Assembly (NCBI RefSeq): GCF_900120195.1 | Contig: NZ_LT635539.1 | Coordinates: 124,001-188,000, forward strand | Reading direction: 5' to 3' | Origin: Blautia sp. Marseille-P3087 | GTDB lineage: Bacteria > Bacillota > Clostridia > Lachnospirales > Lachnospiraceae | Length of the DNA stretch: 64,000 nucleotides | Program-made: the position numbers and the translations under genes | Shown here: positions 25,949 to 33,349 of the stretch, piece after piece | Layout: each line of letters begins with the position of its first letter | Numbering within the stretch: the stretch's first letter is position 1 | The notes under the pieces: model-generated | The model's database searches: none | Seen by the model: the letters and a program-made list of their open reading frames with translations, nothing else | What the model was told of the DNA's origin: nothing

Positions 25949-27331
25949 ATGAAAAAAATTGCAACAAAATGGAAATGCTTTGGACTGCTGTTGACGCTGG
26001 CTTTTGTACTCTGCCTTTCTGGCGGATTACGGGAAGTATCAGCCGACAGTACAACGTGCAGAGTGATTTTTGCGAACTCTAAAGGAAACTATTCCAGTGG
26101 AAGTTATCGCAAATGGACAAGAAGTGTAAAAACCGGAACTACTGTTGAACTTCCGAAGGTAACCAGAAAGGGTTATGAAGCCAGATGGGTTACAGAGATC
26201 AATGGAAAACAGCGCAGGTATTTACCGGGACAGTCCGTTACGATCAGACAGAATACAAAATTTTGTCTGAACCTGTATAAATTATATACAGTAAGTTTTT
26301 ATACTGCAAATGGAAAGAAAGAATACAAAAATCTCAGACAGACAGTTGTAGCGGGTGGAAGAATAAAAATGCCGGTTGGATCTTCGAATACCACATATCA
26401 GTTCCAGGGCTGGTCAACAAAAGCAGGCGGAACGGTACAATATAAAAGTGGAGCAAGTGTCAGAGTACGGGGTAATATAAAAGTTTATTCTGTGCTGAAG
26501 AAACTATCCGGAACTATTTTATGCAAAAACAATGGGACAGTATGGAAAACAGTTTCCGTGTCAGGAACAGAGAAGTTTCCGGAAGTAGCTATGATAAATG
26601 GTGATATGTGCCTGGGATGGTCAATGACGAAAGGCAAATCAACACTTTCTGCATCGGATTTCAAAGCAGGGGATAAAATTCCGACAGGAAACAAAATCTA
26701 TTATATGGTTGTATATAAAAGTACGATGGACAAGGCTCCTTCATCACTGACGACGGCCTCATCTTATGACAGAATTTATTTTGTTGGTGATTCCAGAATG
26801 GTGGATACGAAAAGGGCACTGGGTGGATCTGTTCCATCGAACGTACAGTTTGTTGCAAAAGGCCAGCAGGGGCTGAGCTGGTTTAAAAGTACCGGGTACA
26901 GAGAATTACTTCAGGCAGTCTCAAAGAGACCCAGAACAACACGCAAGGCAGTAGTGGTGAATCTGGGAGTAAATGACCTGAGTAATGTGGATGCCTATAT
27001 TACCTATATGAGTGCTGTTGCGAAAAATTTAAAGCGTTATAATTGTAAGATGTATTATCTGTCAGTAAATCCGGTTAATACAGCTATGATTCAGAGGGTA
27101 GGAGCAAGCTATCGGACTCAGGCACAGGTGACTCTGTTCAATGCAAAAATTTATCGCAACCTGTGTTACGGAAGAAATAAAACATTTACGTACATCAATA
27201 CCTGTACAAATCTTCAGACAAAAGGCTGGATCAGCAACCGGTATAATGCAGGAATTCATGATGGTCTGCATTATTCTAATGCGACATACCTGAAAATTTT
27301 TGATTATTGTATGAGGGTACTGAACAGGTAA
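25949..27331 (+). CDS. Secreted SGNH/GDSL-type hydrolase with InlB-like repeats
   Basis: A 460-residue protein with a signal peptide (CFGLLLTLAFVLCLSGG). Residues about 35-245 contain three or four Listeria-Bacteroides (InlB B-type) repeats of about 60 residues (for example FQGWSTKAGGTVQYKSGASV). The C-terminal domain is SGNH-like: FVGDSRM with the nucleophile Ser, VVNLGVNDLSN, and a late DGLHYS with the Asp/His pair. It is likely an extracellular esterase or deacetylase acting on the glycan made by this cluster. The first gene of the following run, tagD, begins 26 bases later. Confidence 0.78.
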   Translation: MKKIATKWKCFGLLLTLAFVLCLSGGLREVSADSTTCRVIFANSKGNYSSGSYRKWTRSVKTGTTVELPKVTRKGYEARWVTEINGKQRRYLPGQSVTIRQNTKFCLNLYKLYTVSFYTANGKKEYKNLRQTVVAGGRIKMPVGSSNTTYQFQGWSTKAGGTVQYKSGASVRVRGNIKVYSVLKKLSGTILCKNNGTVWKTVSVSGTEKFPEVAMINGDMCLGWSMTKGKSTLSASDFKAGDKIPTGNKIYYMVVYKSTMDKAPSSLTTASSYDRIYFVGDSRMVDTKRALGGSVPSNVQFVAKGQQGLSWFKSTGYRELLQAVSKRPRTTRKAVVVNLGVNDLSNVDAYITYMSAVAKNLKRYNCKMYYLSVNPVNTAMIQRVGASYRTQAQVTLFNAKIYRNLCYGRNKTFTYINTCTNLQTKGWISNRYNAGIHDGLHYSNATYLKIFDYCMRVLNR

Positions 27332-27357
27332 TACTTAGACAAACGAGGTAATCTAAA

Positions 27358-27771
27358 ATGAAACGAGTGATCACTTATGGTACTTTTGATCTGCTCCACT
27401 ATGGACATATCAATCTGCTGCGGAGAGCCAGACAGCTTGGAGACTATCTGATCGTCGGACTTTCCACAGATGAGTTCAATTGGAATGAAAAACAGAAAAA
27501 ATGTTATTTCTCTTATGAGAAACGCAAACAGCTTCTTGAGGCAATTCGCTATGTCGATCTCGTTATTCCGGAAGAAAACTGGGAGCAGAAGCGTACTGAT
27601 GTAAAGGAATACCATGTGGATACGTTTGTAATGGGAGATGACTGGAAGGGAAAATTTGATTTCCTGAAAGAAGAAGGATGTGAAGTCGTGTATCTTCCGA
27701 GAACTCCGGAAATTTCCAGCTCACAGATCAAAGAAGATCTTCATACGAAAGAGAATAAAGATGCTGTTTAA
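27358..27771 (+). CDS. tagD: Glycerol-3-phosphate cytidylyltransferase
   Basis: A 137-residue protein. It has the HxGH nucleotidyltransferase motif in TYGTFDLLHYGHINLL, followed by MGDDWKGKFD and PRTPEISSSQIK, as in TagD/GCT. It makes CDP-glycerol from CTP and glycerol-3-phosphate, the donor for glycerol-phosphate in teichoic-type polymers. Its end overlaps the MBOAT start by 11 bases. No CDP-glycerol glycerophosphotransferase (TagF/TagB) is visible in the window. Confidence 0.95.
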   Translation: MKRVITYGTFDLLHYGHINLLRRARQLGDYLIVGLSTDEFNWNEKQKKCYFSYEKRKQLLEAIRYVDLVIPEENWEQKRTDVKEYHVDTFVMGDDWKGKFDFLKEEGCEVVYLPRTPEISSSQIKEDLHTKENKDAV

Positions 27772-29242
27772 TTCTTACATTTTTATATTTATATTTCTGC
27801 CGCTGACATTTTGTGGATATTACGGGCTGCACCGACTGGGCAGCCCGGTTTTGGCTAAAACAGAACTGATACTGATGTCTTTATGGTTTTATGGATATTT
27901 TAATCCGAGTTATCTGTGGATCATGTGCAGCAGTATTCTTGTAAATTACATTCTGTCGCAGTTTCTACAGAAACAATGGAAGATTTCAGGGAAAAAACTT
28001 CAGATATTGAAAAATGGTCTGTTATGTATTGGACTGTTCTTTAATCTGGGGCTTATTTTTTATTTCAAATATTATGATTTCTTTGTTGAAAATATGAATA
28101 AAGTCTTTTTGTCTGATTTTAACCTGCGTCATGTGGTACTTCCTCTTGGAATCAGCTTTTTTACATTTCAGCAGGTATCTTACATGGTGGATTCATGGCG
28201 GGGAGAAACGAAGGAATATAATTTTGTGGACTATGCGTTGTTTGTGACCTTTTTTCCACAGTTGATCGCAGGCCCGATCGTGCTTCACAACGAAATCCTG
28301 CCACAGTTTGAAGATAAGAAAAACTGGAAGATTCAATGGGATAATCTGGCGCACGGACTTTATATATTTGCAGCCGGTTTAGTTAAAAAGGTGGTTATTG
28401 CAGACACTTTGAGTAAAGCTGTTGCATGGGGATATGGAAATCTCGGACGAAACCTTACTTCTGCAGAGGCCATCATCACTATGCTTGCCTATACATTCCA
28501 GATTTATTTTGATTTCAGTGGATATTGTGATATGGCAACAGGTCTTGGTTATTTGTTTAATATTCGGATCCCGATGAATTTTAATTCGCCGTACAAAGCG
28601 ACTTCAGTTGTGGATTTCTGGAAGCGCTGGCATCTGACATTGACCAGATTTCTTCGTACTTATGTGTATTTCCCGTTAGGCGGGAGCCGCAAGGGTGAAA
28701 AGCGGACATATCTTAACATTCTGGTGGTATTTCTTGTAAGCGGGCTCTGGCATGGGGCAAACTGGACATTTATTTTCTGGGGATTTTTACATGGAATCGG
28801 AAATGCACTTACCCGTATGTTTCAAAAACAGTGGGAACATCTGCACACAGTAATTCAATGGGGATTTACATTTTTATTTGTGAATCTTACCTGGATTTTT
28901 TTTCGGGCGGATTCAATCTCACAGGCGTGGCAGTTTGTCAAACGCATATTTGGACTGAAAAGCTTTAGTGTAAGAACAGGACTTCTGAACACGTTCGGAC
29001 TGAAAGAACTGCAGTTTGTATACCGTCATGTACCGGTAGTAAACAGATTGATTGCTTCAATACGTGGATTTGACATGCTGATTCTGCTTGGCGCCTCTCT
29101 GATTTTGTGCGTTGCGTTCAAAAATAATCAGGAGGCAGAGTTTAAACCGGACAGGAAAAGGGCATTTTGCACCATATTCTGTCTGCTCTGGGGAATCTTT
29201 TCGTTGTCCGGGGTTTCAGAATTTCTTTATTTCAATTTTTAA
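27761..29242 (+). CDS. MBOAT-family O-acyltransferase (AlgI/DltB-like)
   Basis: A 493-residue polytopic membrane protein. ATG 27761 overlaps tagD by 11 bases, indicating translational coupling; the frame is open further upstream but inside tagD. The MBOAT features are WKRWHLTLTRFLRTYVYFPL and the catalytic His in VSGLWHGANWTFIFWG. AlgI-like proteins move acyl groups across the membrane to polysaccharides together with a periplasm- or surface-side SGNH-like partner. The next gene fits that partner role. Confidence 0.92.
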   Translation: MLFNSYIFIFIFLPLTFCGYYGLHRLGSPVLAKTELILMSLWFYGYFNPSYLWIMCSSILVNYILSQFLQKQWKISGKKLQILKNGLLCIGLFFNLGLIFYFKYYDFFVENMNKVFLSDFNLRHVVLPLGISFFTFQQVSYMVDSWRGETKEYNFVDYALFVTFFPQLIAGPIVLHNEILPQFEDKKNWKIQWDNLAHGLYIFAAGLVKKVVIADTLSKAVAWGYGNLGRNLTSAEAIITMLAYTFQIYFDFSGYCDMATGLGYLFNIRIPMNFNSPYKATSVVDFWKRWHLTLTRFLRTYVYFPLGGSRKGEKRTYLNILVVFLVSGLWHGANWTFIFWGFLHGIGNALTRMFQKQWEHLHTVIQWGFTFLFVNLTWIFFRADSISQAWQFVKRIFGLKSFSVRTGLLNTFGLKELQFVYRHVPVVNRLIASIRGFDMLILLGASLILCVAFKNNQEAEFKPDRKRAFCTIFCLLWGIFSLSGVSEFLYFNF

Positions 29243-29251
29243 GGAGGCATT

Positions 29252-30319
29252 ATGGAAAGTCGCAGATTTGCAAAAACAGTTCTGGCAGGGACTTTGATAC
29301 TTCTGGTCACAGCCGGCGGGCTGACCGCAGTGATCGACCCGTTTTTTCATTTCCATAAGCCGCTTAAAAATCTTGAATACCCGTTAAACAGGGGAAGTGA
29401 GCGTTATCTGAATGACGGAATCATACGACATTTTGATTATGATGCTGCAATTACGGGTACGTCTATGATGCAGAATTTCAAGACTTCACAGTTTGATGAG
29501 TTATTTGGAACAAAATCAATCAAGGTAACATTGACGGGTGAAAATTACTGGTCAGTTGATCAGGAAATACGCAAGATTTTTGATGTAAAATCTGATGTAA
29601 AATGTATTTTTCGATGTCTGGATTATCATATGGTGTTTAGATATAAGACGGACTACAACTATGAGGGTGTACCGATATATCTTTATGACGATAACCTGTT
29701 CAATGATGTACAGTATATCTTTAATAAAGACATTTTCCTGTATAATACACTGGGAGTGATCAAATATAATCTGGAAGGAAAGAAAACTACGGACATGGAC
29801 ACGTACAGCGAGTGGTCTTCTGTTTATCCTTCCGGCAGAGAGTATGTACTTCGTGATTACAGAATGCCAGAGGAAAAGACTGCGGTTCAGAAGGAATTTT
29901 CGGAGAGGGATGCGCAGATTGTGCGCAAAAATGTGGAAGAAAATGTTCTGGATATGGTAAGGGCACATCCGGAGACGACTTTTTACTTTTATACTCCGCC
30001 TTACAGCATTGTCTGGTGGTATACGCAGCAGTGTTACGGGAACGTTCTGCGCTACTTTGAGGCGGAAAAACTGCAGGCGGAGATGCTTCTTGAGTATGAT
30101 AATGTGAAGTTGTATTCCTTTGCAGATATGTTTGATCTGACACAGGATCTTGATAACTACAAAGATGACAAGCATTACAATGCAGAAATCAGTGATAAGA
30201 TCATAGACTGGATTTATGATGGAACCGGTCTTATTACAAAAGAAAATTATGAGGAACGGATCAGCAAAATGGAAGAGTTTTATTTGAATCAGGTATCAGA
30301 GAGTTCTTTTAGTGAATGA
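29252..30319 (+). CDS. Putative AlgJ/DltD-like SGNH partner of the MBOAT protein
   Basis: A 355-residue protein with an N-terminal membrane anchor (VLAGTLILLVTAGGLTAV). A candidate nucleophile lies in AITGTSMMQNF (Ser in GTS) and a late Asp/His pair in NYKDDKHYN, the layout seen in AlgJ/AlgX/DltD-type proteins that accept the acyl group from an MBOAT partner. It starts 9 bases after the MBOAT gene with AAGGAGG. Its last 31 bases overlap the convergent pdaA gene. Family assignment is by motif and context; the acyl group and acceptor are unknown. Confidence 0.7.
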   Translation: MESRRFAKTVLAGTLILLVTAGGLTAVIDPFFHFHKPLKNLEYPLNRGSERYLNDGIIRHFDYDAAITGTSMMQNFKTSQFDELFGTKSIKVTLTGENYWSVDQEIRKIFDVKSDVKCIFRCLDYHMVFRYKTDYNYEGVPIYLYDDNLFNDVQYIFNKDIFLYNTLGVIKYNLEGKKTTDMDTYSEWSSVYPSGREYVLRDYRMPEEKTAVQKEFSERDAQIVRKNVEENVLDMVRAHPETTFYFYTPPYSIVWWYTQQCYGNVLRYFEAEKLQAEMLLEYDNVKLYSFADMFDLTQDLDNYKDDKHYNAEISDKIIDWIYDGTGLITKENYEERISKMEEFYLNQVSESSFSE

Positions 30320-31110
30320 AACTGATAGCCCATATCTTCCCATTTTGTAAGTAATTCGTCAAGAATCTGTCCGTTGGTAGCTGAAGTATTATGGAGAAGT
30401 ACGATGGCACCGGGATGGACACGGCTCAGCAGTTTTTGAAAGGCTTCGTCTTTTGAAGGCTGCTGATTTTGTATCCAGTCAACATAGGCAAGACTCCAGA
30501 AAAAAGTGGAATATCCGAGGTCTTTTGCCATCTTAAGATTAGAAGTACTGTAGATGCCTTGTGGCGGGCGGTAAAATTTTGTCATTTTTTCACCGGTGAC
30601 AGACTCATACAATTCTTCTACATCATCAAGCTGTTTCTGAAAAGCGTCGAGGGAGGAAATTCCGGACATATCGGGATGCGTCATGGTATGGTTTCCTACG
30701 ATATGTCCCTCCGAAACGATTCGTTTGATAAGTTCCGGATTATCTGAAATAAAATTTCCGACGACAAAAAATACAGCTGGTGCCTGGTGTTTTTTCAGTG
30801 CATCAAGTATAAGAGGTGTATTTCCGTTTTCATAGCCGCAGTCGAAGGTGAGATAGATCTTTTTTGCGTCTGTATCTTCCGCGTAATAAGCATTGTAGGG
30901 ACGAAGTTCTTCGATGGAAGCATTTCCGACAGGCCGCTCACCTTCAGTCTGAAAACTGAGCCCCCAGCTGGCAGATTCGGAACTGGCAGAAGCAGGTGTG
31001 CAATCACGGAGAGCTGCATGCAGCTTTCCGAGCTGAGCCCCCAGAATAAACATGCCGCAGAAAAGGAAGAAAAGCTTTAGTATAAAAAGGGAACGCTGGA
31101 TAGATTTCAT
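30289..31110 (-). CDS. pdaA: Polysaccharide deacetylase, PdaA-like (muramic delta-lactam type)
   Basis: A 273-residue protein with one N-terminal membrane helix (FILKLFFLFCGMFILGA). The NodB domain has KIYLTFDCGYENG, HTMTHPDMS (metal His pair), YRPPQG and VLLHN. The close match to the PdaA layout (TFD-GYENG and a W-rich SLAYVDW) points to the enzyme that prepares muramic delta-lactam in spore cortex peptidoglycan, implying a spore former. Its ribosome site is the weak GTGAGGTACC before ATG. It lies downstream of a repeat-bearing leader that ends in a terminator (31153-31199). Confidence 0.85.
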   Translation of the reverse strand: MKSIQRSLFILKLFFLFCGMFILGAQLGKLHAALRDCTPASASSESASWGLSFQTEGERPVGNASIEELRPYNAYYAEDTDAKKIYLTFDCGYENGNTPLILDALKKHQAPAVFFVVGNFISDNPELIKRIVSEGHIVGNHTMTHPDMSGISSLDAFQKQLDDVEELYESVTGEKMTKFYRPPQGIYSTSNLKMAKDLGYSTFFWSLAYVDWIQNQQPSKDEAFQKLLSRVHPGAIVLLHNTSATNGQILDELLTKWEDMGYQFHSLKELSDT

Positions 31111-31152
31111 GGTACCTCACAGAAACTCTTTTTAAAAATATATGCAGAAATG

Positions 31153-31199
31153 CAAAAAAAAATAGAGCCATCAGATTTTTATTTTCTGGTGGCTCTTTT
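31153..31199. terminator. Intrinsic terminator between repeat leader and pdaA
   Basis: AGAGCCATCAGA (31164-31175) pairs with TCTGGTGGCTCT (31185-31196). On the minus strand it is followed by a run of nine U. Confidence 0.85.
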
Positions 31200-31261
31200 A
31201 AAATTCATTGTCCAATGGATTTTACCTCCTGTATTTGTTTAAAACATCTGGAATTAAAAAT

Positions 31262-31393
31262 TTACGTTCTTGGTGGTCCGTACCTCTCTTTCATAAAATA
31301 TAAAGGAAATTCATTTCGTTTCTGGTGGTCTGTACCTCGCTTTCCTGAATTATGGGAAATCACTTACGTTTTCGGTGGTTTCACTCTCCTTTT
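31262..31393 (-). repeat. Three degenerate ~51-base direct repeats
   Basis: On the plus strand the copies share TTCTGGTGGTCTGTACCTC-like cores; GGTGGT begins at 31272, 31324 and 31374, giving periods of 52 and 50. A weaker related GGTGGC lies in the terminator stem at 31188. They are not coding on the plus strand. Confidence 0.75.
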
Positions 31394-31427
31394 ATTTATT
31401 TTGTAGTCCCTTTTGTTTTATGAACTA

Positions 31428-31456
31428 ACTATAGCAGACAAAAGGAAATATGTCAA
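31428..31456 (-). promoter_or_regulatory. Near-consensus promoter of the repeat leader
   Basis: On the minus strand TTGACA (31456-31451), a 17-nt spacer and TATAGT (31433-31428). It is one of the best sigma-A promoters in the window. Confidence 0.75.
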
Positions 31457-31620
31457 GAAGAAAATAGATAAAATTTAAAATAATTATATATAATCCGTTA
31501 AAATAAAAATAAACGAAAAATAGACTGAAAATAGTGACGCAAACATTTGCATAGAAACAGATGGGCAGGGAAAAATAATATGGAAAAACACTATCAAACA
31601 AATCTAAAGGAGGTAAAAAC

Positions 31621-32970
31621 ATGTTTCGATATCTTCCGGTACGAAGAATTTTTGCAAGACAGGTTCTGGACTCCAGAGGAAATCCGACTGTGGAGGTGGA
31701 AGCTACGGTGGGAGAAGGAATTGTAGGAACGGAAGGGTATACAGCAATCGCCAGTGTACCGTCCGGTGCATCTACAGGAAAGTTTGAAGCCGTGGAATTA
31801 CGTGACGGTAAAAAAGGATATTATACAGGTTTAAGTGTTGAAAATGCAGTGGAAAATGTCAATACCAAACTGGCAGAGGCAATTGTGGGAGAAAATGCAC
31901 TGGATCAGAAAAAAATCGATGAAATTTTGATTCATGTAGATGGTACAGACAACAAAAACAGTGTCGGAGCCAATGCTACACTTGGTGTTTCTATGGCGGT
32001 GGCAAGAGCAGCGGCGATGGCACTGAGGATTCCGCTTTATCAGTATCTGGGAGGATGTCATGCAGGCAGACTTCCGGTGCCTATGATGAATATTCTGAAC
32101 GGGGGAAGGCATGCTGACAACACGGTTGACCTTCAGGAGTTTATGATCATGCCGGTTGGCGCGCCGGATTTTCGTGAGGGAATCCGGATGTGTGTGGAAA
32201 TTTATCAGTTTCTTCGAATCCTTCTGAAAGAACGAAATCTTTCTACGGCTGTCGGAGATGAAGGCGGTTTTGCACCGGATCTTAAAGATGCCCGTGCTGT
32301 TCTGGAACTTATGACAGATGCAATACAGAAAGCAGGATACAAACCGGGAGAAGACGTGCAGATTGCGATTGATGCAGCGGCAAGTGAACTGTACGATGAG
32401 GAAAAAGGATGTTATTATTTCCCGGGAGAGAGCAGACAGAAAGGTAAAGAAATCCTTCGCGATACAAAAGAGATGATAGCATATTATGAGGACCTTCTGG
32501 ATGAATTTCCGATCATTTCCATCGAAGACGGTCTGCAGGAAGATGACTGGGAGGGATGGAAACAAATGACAGAAACACTCGGCGGGCGTGTGCAGCTTGT
32601 CGGAGATGATCTGTTTGTGACAAATATTAAGAGACTCAAATGTGGAATCCGGCTTCAGACAGCGAATGCCATTTTGATCAAGATGAATCAGATCGGAACT
32701 TTAAGTGAAGCGATGGATGCAGTCGAAATGGCCCAAAAAGCCGGATATCGGGCTGTTGTGTCACATCGTTCCGGTGAAACTGAGGATTCGTTTATCGCAG
32801 ATCTGGCGGTTGCAGTCGGTGCAGGGCAGATCAAAACGGGGGCGCCATGCCGTTCTGACCGTACTTCGAAATACAATCAGCTTCTTCGAATCTGTGACAC
32901 ACTGGAAAATACAGCAGTTTACGAAAATCCATTTGTGGGTGAAAATGAGAATTATCAAAAGGAGAATTAA
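31621..32970 (+). CDS. eno: Enolase (divergent form)
   Basis: A 449-residue protein with AAAGGAGG at 31605-31612. All enolase active-site blocks are present: [87 protein letters not shown] and [13 protein letters not shown]. It should convert 2-phosphoglycerate to phosphoenolpyruvate. Several blocks differ from the common bacterial form (KMNQ for [19 protein letters not shown] for PSRSERVAKYN) and the N-terminus [12 protein letters not shown] is unusual. It stands alone rather than in a glycolytic operon, so it could be a second enolase. Confidence 0.92.
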   Translation: MFRYLPVRRIFARQVLDSRGNPTVEVEATVGEGIVGTEGYTAIASVPSGASTGKFEAVELRDGKKGYYTGLSVENAVENVNTKLAEAIVGENALDQKKIDEILIHVDGTDNKNSVGANATLGVSMAVARAAAMALRIPLYQYLGGCHAGRLPVPMMNILNGGRHADNTVDLQEFMIMPVGAPDFREGIRMCVEIYQFLRILLKERNLSTAVGDEGGFAPDLKDARAVLELMTDAIQKAGYKPGEDVQIAIDAAASELYDEEKGCYYFPGESRQKGKEILRDTKEMIAYYEDLLDEFPIISIEDGLQEDDWEGWKQMTETLGGRVQLVGDDLFVTNIKRLKCGIRLQTANAILIKMNQIGTLSEAMDAVEMAQKAGYRAVVSHRSGETEDSFIADLAVAVGAGQIKTGAPCRSDRTSKYNQLLRICDTLENTAVYENPFVGENENYQKEN

Positions 32971-32979
32971 TTAAAATAG

Positions 32980-33008
32980 TTGAAATCAGAATGTCGTTAT
33001 GTTACAAT
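32980..33008 (+). promoter_or_regulatory. Promoter of secG
   Basis: TTGAAA (32980-32985), a 17-nt spacer and TACAAT (33003-33008). Confidence 0.6.
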
Positions 33009-33039
33009 ATCTTCTAGTTGATTAGGAGGTGTAACTGAA

Positions 33040-33279
33040 ATGCAGATTTTGAGAACTATTCTTACTGTAATTTTTGCCATAGATTGTATTGCTCTTACTG
33101 TTGTCGTTCTTATGCAGGAAGGTAAGCAGCAGGGACTTGGCGGCGCGATTTCCGGTGCAGCAGATTCCTATTGGGGAAAGAACAAAGGTCGTTCTATGGA
33201 GGGTGGTCTTGTTAGAGCTACCACGATTATGACAGTGTTATTTTTTGTACTGGCAGCAGTTTTGAATATGAATTTTTAA
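33040..33279 (+). CDS. secG: Preprotein translocase subunit SecG
   Basis: A 79-residue protein with two transmembrane helices separated by the conserved cytoplasmic loop VVLMQEGKQQGLGGAISGA. It is the small stabilising subunit of the SecYEG channel. Gene order secG-rnr-smpB is classic for Firmicutes. It has its own promoter and is followed by a terminator. Confidence 0.95.
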   Translation: MQILRTILTVIFAIDCIALTVVVLMQEGKQQGLGGAISGAADSYWGKNKGRSMEGGLVRATTIMTVLFFVLAAVLNMNF

Positions 33280-33296
33280 GAATTGTCAGAAGAAAA

Positions 33297-33329
33297 CACT
33301 CTTGTATGATCACAAGAGTGCTTTTTTTT
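33297..33329 (+). terminator. Intrinsic terminator between secG and rnr
   Basis: CACTCTTGT (33297-33305) pairs with ACAAGAGTG (33312-33320), followed by eight T. Partial read-through into rnr is likely, since no good promoter is seen before rnr. Confidence 0.85.
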
Positions 33330-33349
33330 CTCAAAACAAAGGAGTTTAA

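Larger units (their letters stand above)
31153..31425 (-). ncRNA. Putative small RNA or pdaA leader with three ~51-nt repeats
   Basis: On the minus strand a near-perfect promoter (TTGACA-17-TATAGT at 31456-31428) starts a transcript at about 31421 that ends at a strong intrinsic terminator (31199-31153), about 265 nt later and 43 bases before pdaA. The transcript holds three tandem repeats with the shared core GAGGUACRGACCACC, then an AACG(U)AA-like end; each is bordered by GGAAA-like and UUUCC-like arms that could pair. One repeat contains a tiny frame MKERYGPPRT-stop, and the other two keep the PP-x-T ending. The pdaA ribosome site also reads GAGGUACC. It could be a free small RNA or an attenuating leader. 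No known family is recognised. Confidence 0.5.

Noticed and set aside
31262-31393. The three repeats as a CRISPR array
   Set aside because: The copies are degenerate, spacing leaves no uniform unique spacers, and no cas genes are present.
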